From the NCBI RefSeq assembly GCF_050015995.1, contig NZ_JBNHEP010000047.1:96088-160087 (forward strand): a stretch of DNA of 64,000 nucleotides, given 5' to 3'. Positions 19,228 to 28,684 of the stretch are shown here, piece by piece. This DNA is from Trichodesmium sp050015995 (GTDB taxonomy: Bacteria; Cyanobacteriota; Cyanobacteriia; Cyanobacteriales; Microcoleaceae). The stretch's first letter is position 1, and every line of letters starts with the position of its first letter. The position numbers and the translations under genes are program-made. The notes below the pieces were generated by a model. That model was not told the origin of the DNA, did no database searches, and was given only the letters and a program-made list of their open reading frames with translations.

Positions 19228-20017
19228 ATGGATTTCGGATTAAAAGGAAAAAAAGCAATCATTTATGCATCAAGCAGAGGTTTTGGTAAAGCTTGTGTGA
19301 TGTCGTTGGCAATAGAAGGAGTTTCGATAACAATTAACGCATGTAGCAAAGATACCTTAAAGCAGACAGCGGAAGAAATTCACGACAAAACAGGTAGTTT
19401 AGTAACGCCAGTTGTTGGTGATATTACTACTCCAGAATATCAAATAGCTGTCCTCAATGCCTGTCCAAATCCAGATATTCTTGTCAATAATCCAGGTTGT
19501 TTCCCTTCAGGTGATTTTTCAGATTGGAATAGAATAGAATAGAAAAGACTATATTAATTCTGTAATCGCAAATACAATTACACCTATTGAAATGATTGAA
19601 GCCACCATCAATGGAATGATCGAACGTAAATTTGGTAGGATTGTTAATATCATTTCTAGAACAACCAAAACGATAGTTGAAGGATTGGGTTTGTCAGGCG
19701 CAGCCAAAATTGGTCTCATTGCATTTGTTGCAGATATTTCTCGTCAAAGTATACGTAATAATGTTACTATAAATAATCTTTTGCCTGGTTCATTTAATAC
19801 GAATACTTTGGAATCATTTATAGAAAAAAGAGCTGATAAAATCGGTCAAACAAAAGAAGCAGTCAAAGCAAAAATGATAACTAAAAATCCTGCAGGCAGA
19901 TTTGGTGAAGCGAGTAAATTAGCGGATTTATGTACATTTTTATGTAGTGTTCAAATGGGATACATTACAGGTCAAAATTTTCTTATAGATGGTGGAACAT
20001 ATCCAGGAATCTTTTAA
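19228..20017 (+). pseudogene. Short-chain dehydrogenase/reductase (SDR), frameshifted
   Basis: The N-terminal part has the Rossmann start KGKKAIIYASSRGFGKACVM and the NNPG variant of the NNAG motif. The frame ends at a TAG at 19540-19542, within a run of GAATA units (about 19525-19540). The next frame resumes DYINSVIANTITPIEMIEAT and carries the rest, including GRIVNIIS and the C-terminal GYITGQNFLIDGGTYPG. The active-site Tyr-x-x-x-Lys motif appears altered: the segment reads GLSGAAKIGLIAFV. The combined length of about 262 residues is normal. It probably was an NAD(P)-dependent oxidoreductase and is inactive unless the shift is a sequencing error at the short repeat. Confidence 0.85.
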
Positions 20018-20141
20018 AATTAGAGTAATATTTGATGTAGGGTGGGTATTGCCAAAAGTGAACTTATGTAGGAATATAATTTAAATTGTGAGATATTGGA
20101 TATTTTTAGGGAATAGGGAAGAAAGAAAAAACTGTATCTTA

Positions 20142-20527
20142 TACCAATTTCATAAAATATTGCTACAGTCACGACACAGGGAACAGGGAACATATAATAC
20201 CAGTTTGATAAATGTTTACTACAATTTTTTGACTAGGGGAGTAGGGGAGTAGGGGAGAATTCAGTAATTAACAATGAACAATTAATAATTAATAATTACC
20301 CCTTCTTAAAACGGATAGGATTGAGTCAAAGGAAAATTTTTGATTTTTCCCCTCTCTTGGTCGATTGGATATGCCGAGGAGACCTCGGCATCCCTCGACC
20401 GCTATCCAAGGGGAGGCTTCAAGGCGTGAATTGTTGAATGAATAATTACTGACTATCAACTCTTAATTATTAATTATTAACTATTAATTATTAATTATTC
20501 GGTAACTGCCTATGCATGAATTTGGTA
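20142..20527. repeat. TACCA-ended element with TTA flanks
   Basis: The ends TACCAATTTCAT and ATGAATTTGGTA are inverted repeats with one mismatch, and TTA flanks each side. The interior is a patchwork of G-rich and TTAATTA tandem repeats, suggesting later insertions. The 3-bp TTA duplication parallels the TATCA family. Confidence 0.55.
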
Positions 20528-20552
20528 TTATTTCTAGACTTTTAAGGAATAC

Positions 20553-20641
20553 AGGACTTACCAAGAGACAATGTATGTAGTGTTAAAAACTATAACGCTA
20601 CAGTTTTTTAACTCTATATATAGTATCCCTGCGTAAGTCCT
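20553..20641. repeat. AGGACTTACGC imperfect palindrome element
   Basis: Diverged copy of the element at 10410-10498: AGGACTTACC at the left, TGCGTAAGTCCT at the right, with the central AAAAACTATAACGCTACAGT palindrome. Confidence 0.75.
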
Positions 20642-20703
20642 GAATAGTCAAATTATGACATCTAAATTCCTGATTTCTATAGTAATAGTAAACTAAACCA
20701 ATA

Positions 20704-20796
20704 GACATCTCCAGAAAAGAGGGAACAGGGAATAGGGAGAAATAATTGATAATTTCTCCATAAGAATAGATTTTATTTTTTATTGTTGGAGATGTC
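20704..20796. repeat. GACATCTCCA-ended MITE, TA-flanked
   Basis: Inverted ends GACATCTCCA and TGGAGATGTC are flanked by TA at 20702-20703 and 20797-20798. It is 93 bp with no coding. Related to the nested element at 15464-15570. Confidence 0.72.
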
Positions 20797-20871
20797 TAAT
20801 AGAGTATTTGATATTGACGACAGCCGAAACCCAGAATTAGCTATAATTATGAAAAACAATTGGCAGTGATT

Positions 20872-22869
20872 ATGAGCTACTGTATTAATCCTAATTGCTC
20901 TGACCCAGAAAATCATAATAATCCTTTATATTGTACAGCTTGTGGCTCGAAATTATTAATAGAAGGGAAATATCAAGTTGTCAAAAAACTTAGCGACGAT
21001 CGTGGGGTAGCTATCTACGAAGTAGAAGTACAAGTACAAGGAGAAGAAACTACTGAAATTCTCAAAGTATTACATATAGATCGTCAAGAATTTATTTCTC
21101 AATTTAAACAACAAGTGAAGGTATTAGCAGAACTTAATCATTCTGGAGTTCCCCAAGTAAAACCTGGTGCATATTTTACATTTTTGCCGAGAAATAGTAA
21201 TCAAAAATTACACTGTTTAGTTATAGAAAAAATTCCTGGAGAAAACCTACAAACTTGGTTAGCAAAAAACAATTCACCTCTCAGTCAAGAATTAGCTCTT
21301 GAATGGTTAACTCAACTCATAGAAATATTAGACTTATTACACAAAAAACAATTTTTCTATCAAAATATTCAACCGAGTAATATTATTCTTCGTCCCAATT
21401 GGCAATTAACATTAACTAATTTTTCTCTAGAACCACAGTCAGCAGAATCAGATTTTGTTGCCCTAGGATATACGTTTATTTACTTGTTAACTGGTCAACT
21501 GCCATCTACATTCTTAAATTCTGAGAGTAATACATTAAACTGGCGAAGCAAAATTCCTAATATTTCACCAAAATTAGCAGATTTTATTGATGATTTAATC
21601 TCAGAAAAACAGGAGAAAAATACTCAGATACTCTTACAAAGATTAGCAAAATTAAAAGATAATCTATCTCAACCATTAATTCCTAAAAAATCTTCTCCTA
21701 TTAAGAGAAAGTTATTCTTAGGGACTGCAATTTTATTTATGGGATTAGGTGTTACTCAAATTTTTAGTCATTTTCAACAGAGATTAAATCCTGAACGAAT
21801 TTCTCCAGAAAATCAGCAAAGGCAAATTCAATATGACAAACTAGAGAAATTTTTATCTCAAAATAAAGGAAAATTTATAGTAGGAGGAATAATTTTAATC
21901 ATAGCTATAGGAGGCAGTCATTTTATTGGTTATTTTCGGATTCATCCCAAACATTTAAGGTTGAGTTTGCCAAACGGAATTTCCTTAGAAGAAACTTTGA
22001 GTACAGATTCAGAAAGAGTTTATTCTGTAGTTATTAGTCAAGATGGAGAAATTTTAGCTTGTGGTAATGGTGATGGTACTATTCAAATTTGGCATCTGGA
22101 AATAGGAGAAGAATTAGAAATAGAAGAATTAGGCATAATTGAAGGTCATACTAATGATGTAGTGGCGATCGCTATTAGCAAAGATGGAAATATATTAGCT
22201 AGTGGAAGTTACGATGGCACGATTAAAATTTGGCATTTAGAAACAGAAACAGAACTAACTTTGCAGAGTCATTTTCTCCGAGTTACTTCTATTGCTATTA
22301 GTCCTGATGGAGAAAAATTAGTTAGTGGCAGTAGTGATGATTCTATAAAAATTTGGCATATACCTACAGGGAAAATGCTGCATACTTTCCGGGGGCATTC
22401 TGACAGTATTTATGCAGTTACTATTAGTCCTGATGGAAAAATTTTAGTCACAGGTAGTCACAATAATATTAAAACTTGGAATCTCGAAACAGGAATAGAA
22501 ATTTATACATTAGTCGGTCATCACGGCAGAATTTTATCTGTTACTGTTAGTCCTGATGGAAACAAAATAGCTAGTGGTAGTAGCGATAAAACTATTAAAA
22601 TTTGGCAGCTAGAAACAGGAAAACTTTTACGCACTTTACGCGGTCATACTAATGATATTAATTCTGTAGTTATTAGTCCAGATAATCAAACTTTAGTTAG
22701 TGCAAGTAACGACCATACCATCAAAATTTGGCATCTAGAAACAGGGAAACTTTTACGCACTATTAGAGGACATTCTCGGTGGGTTAGTTCCGTTGCATTT
22801 AGTCCTAATGGAGAAATTTTAGCTAGTGGTAGTTTTGATCAAACTATTAAACTTTGGAAATTGGGATGA
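20872..22869 (+). CDS. Zinc-ribbon, pseudokinase and seven-bladed WD40 protein
   Basis: The 665-residue protein starts with a zinc ribbon (CINPNCSDP, then YCTACGSKL). A Hanks-kinase-like domain follows (about residues 30-270), but key motifs are lost: the catalytic loop reads FFYQNIQPSNIIL without HRD, and the DFG position reads LTNFSLEPQ. It is therefore probably a pseudokinase. Two hydrophobic segments (KLFLGTAILFMGLGVTQIF and IVGGIILIIAIGGSHFIGYF) precede seven WD40 repeats ending in motifs such as TIKIWHLE, enough for one closed propeller. The ATG at 20872 is preferred to the TTG at 20860 because it starts the zinc ribbon. A likely membrane-bound scaffold or sensor; binding partners are unknown. 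Confidence 0.88.
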   Translation: MSYCINPNCSDPENHNNPLYCTACGSKLLIEGKYQVVKKLSDDRGVAIYEVEVQVQGEETTEILKVLHIDRQEFISQFKQQVKVLAELNHSGVPQVKPGAYFTFLPRNSNQKLHCLVIEKIPGENLQTWLAKNNSPLSQELALEWLTQLIEILDLLHKKQFFYQNIQPSNIILRPNWQLTLTNFSLEPQSAESDFVALGYTFIYLLTGQLPSTFLNSESNTLNWRSKIPNISPKLADFIDDLISEKQEKNTQILLQRLAKLKDNLSQPLIPKKSSPIKRKLFLGTAILFMGLGVTQIFSHFQQRLNPERISPENQQRQIQYDKLEKFLSQNKGKFIVGGIILIIAIGGSHFIGYFRIHPKHLRLSLPNGISLEETLSTDSERVYSVVISQDGEILACGNGDGTIQIWHLEIGEELEIEELGIIEGHTNDVVAIAISKDGNILASGSYDGTIKIWHLETETELTLQSHFLRVTSIAISPDGEKLVSGSSDDSIKIWHIPTGKMLHTFRGHSDSIYAVTISPDGKILVTGSHNNIKTWNLETGIEIYTLVGHHGRILSVTVSPDGNKIASGSSDKTIKIWQLETGKLLRTLRGHTNDINSVVISPDNQTLVSASNDHTIKIWHLETGKLLRTIRGHSRWVSSVAFSPNGEILASGSFDQTIKLWKLG

Positions 22870-23042
22870 GAATCAATTATTAGTTATAAGTTATTGGCTA
22901 AAAGAATGTAGTCTATTCTGAAAAAAATCAAACTTTCCTTCCTAATTTTCTGTCCCCCGTAAAATTATATTTATGCTACTATTAAGTATATTAAAAATCC
23001 AGTAGCGGTTACTTACAAAAACAAAAAAATCAGGTAACTGAA

Positions 23043-23807
23043 ATGACATTCATAAAAGAAACAGAAATTATTTATCCAGAAAGTGACGGTTTACCTTTGG
23101 CAGACAACACCATTCAATTTCGTTTTATTACTACTATTGTGGGAGGTATTGCTGGTATCTATAAAGATAACCCCAATGTTTTTATTGCTGGAGACTTATT
23201 TTGGTATCCCAAAGAAAAACAATCTTGGGTAAAACAAGCTCCCGATGCTATGGTAGTTTTTGGACGCCCTCAAGGAGATAGACATTCTTATAAACAGTGG
23301 GAAGAAGAGAATATTCCTCCCCAAGTAGTATTTGAAATTGCCTCTCCTAGTAACACTATTACTGAGTTGGAAGTAACAAAGTTAGAGTTTTATTCCGAAT
23401 ATGGAGTCGAAGAATATTATGTCTACTATCCAGACACCGGGAGATTAAAAGGATGGTGGCGTCAAGGAGAAGTGATGATTGAGATAGAAGAAATGGAGGG
23501 TTGGGTAAGTCCGAGAATCGGAATTCGTTTTGAAAAAGAAGGTAAAGAATTAGAAATTTATCGACCAGATGGGGAACGTTTTGGCACTTATGTAGAAATT
23601 CTGGAGCAGAAAGAGCGTGAGAAACAAAATGCCCAACGGGAAGCAACTGCACGTCAACAACTCGAACGGGAAAGAGATTTAATTATTCAACAGCAGCAAG
23701 AAGCTATTCCTCGTTTATTGAGTATGGGTTTAACTGCCGAACAAGTTTCAAATGCTCTTTCCTTGCCTTTGGAAGTAGTGCAGAAGTTTATAGATACAGA
23801 CATTTAG
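23043..23807 (+). CDS. Uma2 family putative restriction endonuclease (DUF820)
   Basis: The 254-residue protein has the PD-(D/E)XK nuclease core of the Uma2 family, which is expanded in cyanobacteria. Active-site residues are seen in APDAMVVFGRPQG (Asp) and PQVVFEIASPSNT (Glu), with the following KLEFYSEYGVEEYYVYYP helix-strand. A Gln/Glu/Arg-rich coiled coil follows (about residues 180-225), ending in a small helical motif IPRLLSMGLTAEQVSNALSL that is common in this family. The ATG is supported by the family start. It lies 173 bp after the WD40 gene on the same strand. The biological target is unknown. Confidence 0.88.
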   Translation: MTFIKETEIIYPESDGLPLADNTIQFRFITTIVGGIAGIYKDNPNVFIAGDLFWYPKEKQSWVKQAPDAMVVFGRPQGDRHSYKQWEEENIPPQVVFEIASPSNTITELEVTKLEFYSEYGVEEYYVYYPDTGRLKGWWRQGEVMIEIEEMEGWVSPRIGIRFEKEGKELEIYRPDGERFGTYVEILEQKEREKQNAQREATARQQLERERDLIIQQQQEAIPRLLSMGLTAEQVSNALSLPLEVVQKFIDTDI

Positions 23808-24025
23808 TTCATCAAAAAATTTCTCAGGACTTGGGCAAACTAATCAATAAACCGAGTTTATTGCCTTGATAATTGTCTTTCAAACGACAAAGTTTAGTTG
23901 TTGACATCCTCCCGACATCAAATCAGAGATTATGATGCGGGATTCCCATCCATCAAAACAACCGAAGTTGCTTAAACTTAGGGCGGGTTGACACATCTAG
24001 GGAATCTGCTGATTTAGAACCAGTC
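23808..24025. other. Probable right end of an IS200/IS605-type element
   Basis: Downstream of the minus-strand tnpB remnant lies GACATCCTCCCGACATC and, 30 bp later, GCGGGATTCCCAT, a foldback typical of cyanobacterial IS605-type ends and their guide-RNA region. No coding sequence is seen. Confidence 0.45.
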
Positions 24026-25301
24026 TTACGTCTCCTCCGTGTCCGATAAATAATCGACCGTTGACCCTTCCCTCCGGGACGCTACGCGAACGGCGACTTT
24101 ATTGAAAAGTGATAGCTGCACAGGATTATCTAATACTTTTTTAGTCTCAACCTTGGTTATCGGTTGATTAACTGTTTCTACAACAGATTCAGTATTAAGA
24201 ATATTTACAGCAGCATTGATATCTCTATCGTGAAATGTTCCACAATTTAAACAAGTCCATTCACGTTTGCGCAGCATTCCGCAGGAAACATTTAGTTCTT
24301 TCTTTCCTCCTTTAAATCCACAATGAGAACATTTTCTTGTAGTTGCCTCCCATCTATCAATAACTCTAAATTCTCTCCCATATTTCTCACATTTTGCTTC
24401 AGTTAAAGTTCTAAATTGTCTCCAACCTAAATCACTAATTGCTTTAGCTAACTTGCGATTCTTAATCATGCCAGAAACATTCAAATCTTCTAGTACAATA
24501 GTGTCGTACTTTTTAGCTAAATCCGTAGAAAATTTGTGTAAGAAATCAGTCCTAATATCTTTGATTTTGTATGAAGTTTAGCTACTCTTAACCTAGCTCG
24601 ATCGCGGCGTTTACTACCTACTTCAGTTCGAGCAAACTTACGCTGAAACTTAGCTAACTTTTTCAGATTCTTTTTAAGTGGTTTTGGTGCATTAATCTTT
24701 TCACCGTTGCTCAAAGTTGCAAAAGTAGAAATGCCTAAGTCAAGGCCAATTGAATTATCAGTTTTAGGTAGAAATTCCGCATTAGTTTCCACTACAAAAC
24801 TAGCAAAATATCTATTAGCTGAATCTTTGATGATCGTTACAGAAGTAGTCTGACTAGCTAATGGCCTTGACCAAACTATTTGAATTTTACCTACTTTTGG
24901 TAGATAGATTTTATCTTGACCAATCTTGTAATTAGCTCCGACAAATCTAGCAGCTTGTCTAGACTTTCTAATGCATGAATTTAGGAGGTTTTACTTTAGT
25001 CCCTTTACTCTGGCGAGTACAACTATTAAAGAAGTTTTTATATGCTTCGTCTAAATCTTTGAGAGACTGTTGTAGTGGAGTAGAAGCTACTTCTTTTAAC
25101 CAAACCAACTCTTTCTTAGCGCTTGTGATGAATTGCTTAGTTAAATCAGTATATGAAGGTTTCTTTTCTCCAGAAATATACAACTGATTACAATGTGCTA
25201 ATGATTGATTCCAAACATATCGACAACAACCAAAAAGTTGATTTAATGCGCGTTATTTGAATATGATTAGGGTAGATGCGATATTTGTATCTGGATTTCA
25301 A
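24026..25301 (-). pseudogene. tnpB: IS200/IS605-type TnpB, frameshifted
   Basis: Pieces of one TnpB (RNA-guided nuclease) are spread over different minus-strand frames. The start KSRYKYRIYPNHIQ breaks near 25260, the next piece CRYVWNQSLAHCNQL runs to KVKPPKFMH, the third from KSRQAARFVGANYKIGQDKI to KLHTKSKI, and the last from IKDIRTDFLHKF to the C-terminus. RuvC residues survive in GLDLGISTFA, VLEDLNVSG and DRDINAAVN, as does the zinc motif CSHCGFKGG/CLNCG. Two short inverted repeats have inserted in frame (around 24269-24290 and 24065-24092). At least three frameshifts make it inactive. No TnpA gene accompanies it. Confidence 0.88.
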
Positions 25302-25448
25302 TGTTTTTGATCTATTACTAACACGTTCATAGTTTTATTATAGCATGGGTTGGCATTCCCATACGACGCTCCCGTGGCAGGAGAGCGCGGGTCTTCTGCC
25401 CACATTAGATAAATCTGGTTTCTTTGTGTAAGTCCTAGTTAGGGTTTT
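25302..25448. other. Probable left end of the IS605-type element
   Basis: The region contains GCATGGGTTGGCATTCCCAT and a hairpin around CGCTCCCGTGGCAGGAGAGCG, as expected for a foldback transposon end upstream of tnpB. The limits cannot be fixed by eye. Confidence 0.4.
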
Positions 25449-25672
25449 AGGACTTATATCATGTCCGGATAATCAGTGATAAAAAACCTTCTCCCTTTTA
25501 ACTTTTCTTGCCCTTCTGCCTTCTACCTTATGCCTTCTACCCTCTGCCTTCCTGAGTCCAAAGTGTAACTATTCAACCGGACATGATATTACGCATAGAC
25601 CATATATGTAGAGTTCAAAAACTATAACGTTATAGTTTTTTGCGCTATATGTAGTACCCATGCCTAAGTCCT
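25449..25672. repeat. AGGACTTACGC palindrome element split by a MITE
   Basis: The element starts AGGACTTA at 25449, is interrupted by the TATCATGTCCGG MITE, and resumes TTACGCATAGACC, ending near CCTAAGTCCT at 25672. Removing the MITE and one TTA restores a copy nearly identical to 10410-10498. Confidence 0.85.
25457..25588. repeat. TATCA-family MITE nested in another repeat, TTA duplication
   Basis: The ends TATCATGTCCGG and CCGGACATGATA are perfect inverted repeats flanked by TTA (25454-25456 and 25589-25591). The copy is in the opposite orientation to 31847-31985: its left subterminal ATAATCAGTGATAAAAAA matches the reverse complement of the other's right side. Confidence 0.88.
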
Positions 25673-25792
25673 GGCTTTGCTGAAATTGATAGACCTGCTT
25701 TCAAGAGAAATTATAGTACATTTGTATGTGGGAAGTTTGGTAATACCAATTTTAGCTTATAAAATCTTACTTTTTACTTCCACGGAACGGTA

Positions 25793-28315
25793 TTACTTAA
25801 CATAAAACAACTCTGCATCATTTTCTACGCTTTTAGAAAATACTAATCCTATCTCTGTAGCAATCTTTCTTGCTTTTTTCAGATACTTGTGAGCTTGTTG
25901 CTGTTGTTCAGGATTAACTTGTAAAATAGTTAAACCCAGATAATAGTAATTATAGGCTTGCATAGAGCAAAATTCAGTTCCTTGCAGTAACTCTTCTAAC
26001 TGTCTATATTTTGCTAGAGCTTCTGAATATTGACTTTGAGAGTAAAGCCAATTAGCATAACATTGTAGAGGATAAGCTATTGACCATTTTTCGCCTTGAT
26101 TTACAGATAAATCCAAAGCTTTTTGATACCATTCTTGTGCTAGTTGTATTTGCTTTTTGCCAGAGTAGTAAGTTGCTAATTCTAACGCTAATAAACATTG
26201 TTGATTATTATCTTCTTGCTTGAGCAATCTTTGAGCTAAATCTAAAACCCTCTTAGCCACTTCAAAAGATTTCATCTCATTAAAACATCTGGCAATATTC
26301 CAGAGAATATTAAACTTTTTGATCCGGTCTCCTAGCTCATTTTGATTATATTTTTGAAAGAATGTTTGAACTTCAGCTATTTGCTCAATTTTGGGATTAA
26401 ATAGTAATCGAAATAGCTTTTTCAACTCCCTTTTCAACTCTTGAGTAATGCCACCGAGTTTGGCATAAGCTGCTGCTGCCAGGAAATGACGCAAAGCTTT
26501 CCTAGGTCTATTTTTTTCGAGATAAACTGCTCCTAAACCATAAACTGCCAGAGCTTGCCAATAATTTTTACCTGAATTTGAGGCAATTTTATTAGCTTGT
26601 TGACAAGCCACTTCAGCCTTGTGTAAGTTCCCTTGATAACGATAAGCTTTACCGGCGATTGAATAAGCAGACATCCGAGCAAAAGTAACTTGTTCCTCTG
26701 ACTCATATTTTTGGCTAGTAATGGCAAGAATTTGCTCACTAATTTTTAGTGCTTGACTATTCTTACCAACTTCTGAATAAATTGTTCCTAGAGGGATAAA
26801 AAGGAGAGCTTTTTTTATTCCTGATAAGTGATTTATAATTTTTTCGCTGCTAGAAATAAACCGCGACATATTATTCCACAGATTAGCTGTTCCCCGAAGA
26901 TTTTCAATTTTATCTGCAGCTAAAACCTGGAACAATAAAACATTGCAACACTCCTCAAAATCTCTAATAACTGCCAAATGTTCAATAGCTTCAAAAGCAT
27001 ATTTCAGAGATTTTTCCGAGTCAACTTTCTCAACTTCATAGAGTTCGAGATAGAATTGGGCAGCAGCGCGGTTAGCTAACAACCATTCCTTAGACTGCTG
27101 CTTTTCATTGCTAATTTCCTCCTTTAATCTCTCCTTAGCTTTAGCTTGCATTACCGGATGGAGGTAATAACCACCGTCATCCCACCCAATTAACGCGCGA
27201 TCGCGTAAAGCTTTGATTACCCTTTCTCGGCGCGATGCTGGTACATCCCACAACAAACATAAAAGCGCTCCTTTTGCTAAAATAGGAATTTCTTGATAGC
27301 GGTAACATCCTAAGCGACAAAGGAGTTGATAAGCTTGCTGATAATCACCCTTGAGTTTGTCAAACTGCCCTTCAATCAGGTTTTCCAAAGTAGGGTCGAG
27401 CAGCAAGTCGTGGCGATTTTCTTGCCAATATGCGTGTAAATTTCCTGCAAAGTCGAGGCGAATGGCATTGGCAAGAATACACATTGCTTCAGCATTACCA
27501 CCATAAGTATAGTGCATTTCGTTTAAAGCACCAGTATCTATCTCAACCTGGTGAGTGTAGAAAAATTCTTGCCAAGCTGCCTCGCTCAACCCTGGCAAAC
27601 GATAAGTTTCAACGATAACAGCAGACTCGCATAATTGTTCGCGACTGGTAATTAGAGTGACAGAGTTTAAACTGGGGTTTGCTAGCATCCTCAAAAGTTC
27701 CGCGTAGCAGCGATGCTGGGGAACAAAACGACCTCTTTGCAACGCTGTTCCCAGACGGTCGATGAGTATGCCAATTTTTTGTTTACTACTTTCGAGCTTA
27801 CGTCGTAACCGATCTAAAGTAATCCCAAATTCTCTTCCCGGATCTTCAGCAAAATAGCATTGCAACCATTCCTCTATAGCTAATTCCACAGAGATGATAT
27901 TTTCTCTTTCCATAGCGATATGCAATTTGATCGCCAAATCAAACCCTTGAGTATCAAAATAGTAGCGGGCTAAAGTAGTTTTACCTATACCCCCTTGCCC
28001 TTGAATGAGAATCAGTTTAGCCCCTTGGGCAGTAAGTTGGTTAAGGTCATTAATCGCCTCTTCCCGTCCGACAAAATTGGAGTCTGGTGCTATAGCCTTG
28101 GTTTGTTCGACAATTTCTTGCCAATTCACATTGACAGCTTTGCAAATATCTTGAAAAGTTTGTTGTTTAATTGGTTCTCTGCGCCAAAACCTTCTCAAGG
28201 TTGCTTCGGAGGTATAAGCAGCCTGTAACCATTGGGGAGAGGCTTTTGTCCAGTTTTTCCTGATTCTAGCCCGCTCCACAATTTTTAGTCCTTGTGGAGA
28301 TGCTCTGAGGCCCAT
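25793..28315 (-). CDS. STAND NTPase: NB-ARC-type ATPase with C-terminal TPRs
   Basis: The 840-residue protein has an N-terminal helical, DNA-binding-like region (ARIRKNWTKASPQWLQAAYT then EATLRRFW and DICKAVNVNWQEI), then NFVGREEAINDL leading into an NB-ARC domain. Walker A is IQGQGGIGKTTLARYYF near residue 104, Walker B is KIGILIDRLG and the sensor strand is VTLITSREQL. A winged-helix-like region precedes degenerate TPR repeats over the last 450 residues (for example NSQALKISEQIL and RPRKALRHFLAAAAYAKLG). STAND proteins act as ligand-triggered oligomeric switches in signalling or defence. The ligand is unknown. It is transcribed alone; CCCATAATTTTTACTTT lies just upstream. Confidence 0.88.
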   Translation of the reverse strand: MGLRASPQGLKIVERARIRKNWTKASPQWLQAAYTSEATLRRFWRREPIKQQTFQDICKAVNVNWQEIVEQTKAIAPDSNFVGREEAINDLNQLTAQGAKLILIQGQGGIGKTTLARYYFDTQGFDLAIKLHIAMERENIISVELAIEEWLQCYFAEDPGREFGITLDRLRRKLESSKQKIGILIDRLGTALQRGRFVPQHRCYAELLRMLANPSLNSVTLITSREQLCESAVIVETYRLPGLSEAAWQEFFYTHQVEIDTGALNEMHYTYGGNAEAMCILANAIRLDFAGNLHAYWQENRHDLLLDPTLENLIEGQFDKLKGDYQQAYQLLCRLGCYRYQEIPILAKGALLCLLWDVPASRRERVIKALRDRALIGWDDGGYYLHPVMQAKAKERLKEEISNEKQQSKEWLLANRAAAQFYLELYEVEKVDSEKSLKYAFEAIEHLAVIRDFEECCNVLLFQVLAADKIENLRGTANLWNNMSRFISSSEKIINHLSGIKKALLFIPLGTIYSEVGKNSQALKISEQILAITSQKYESEEQVTFARMSAYSIAGKAYRYQGNLHKAEVACQQANKIASNSGKNYWQALAVYGLGAVYLEKNRPRKALRHFLAAAAYAKLGGITQELKRELKKLFRLLFNPKIEQIAEVQTFFQKYNQNELGDRIKKFNILWNIARCFNEMKSFEVAKRVLDLAQRLLKQEDNNQQCLLALELATYYSGKKQIQLAQEWYQKALDLSVNQGEKWSIAYPLQCYANWLYSQSQYSEALAKYRQLEELLQGTEFCSMQAYNYYYLGLTILQVNPEQQQQAHKYLKKARKIATEIGLVFSKSVENDAELFYVK

Positions 28316-28684
28316 AATTTTTACTTTCTACTGGGTTGATATGGCAATATTCTGGTCATGCCTATTTACTTGGTAGTGCCCCAGGGTAGTTCAAAACTTG
28401 AACTTTGCAAGATGATTATGTTGTCTATACTACTTTAAGTTTACAGTTTTGCTCAGTTGTGCAGGGTAATTGTAAACAAATTTAACAATTTGAATAGGTA
28501 ACTGAACAGATTGAATAGGTAAATGAACGGATAGGTGAACAGATAAATGAGCGATCGCTATTAGATAGCTTCTGTATTCTGAAGAATAATGGGACTTAGA
28601 CAAAATAGAGTCATAAAATAGTCTCAAATATATACAGGTGTTCGGTAGAACAAAAAAAAATTGCCCTATTTAGAGAGATTCAAA
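28316..28684. other. Divergent intergenic region with a short GAATAGGTAA repeat
   Basis: Spacer between the STAND gene and the PEP-CTERM gene. Near 28488-28540 the unit GAATAGGTAACTGAACAGATT is repeated imperfectly about four times. No gene is seen; both promoters must lie here. Confidence 0.5.

Larger units (their letters stand above)
20018..20871. other. Intergenic region composed largely of repeats
   Basis: It holds three repeat elements (20142-20527, 20553-20641, 20704-20796) and short G-rich and TTAATTA tandem runs. No gene is seen. The start region of the WD40 gene lies within the last 70 bp. Confidence 0.55.

Noticed and set aside
20860..20871. TTG start for the WD40 protein
   Set aside because: The ATG four codons later begins the zinc ribbon directly and is the more usual codon.
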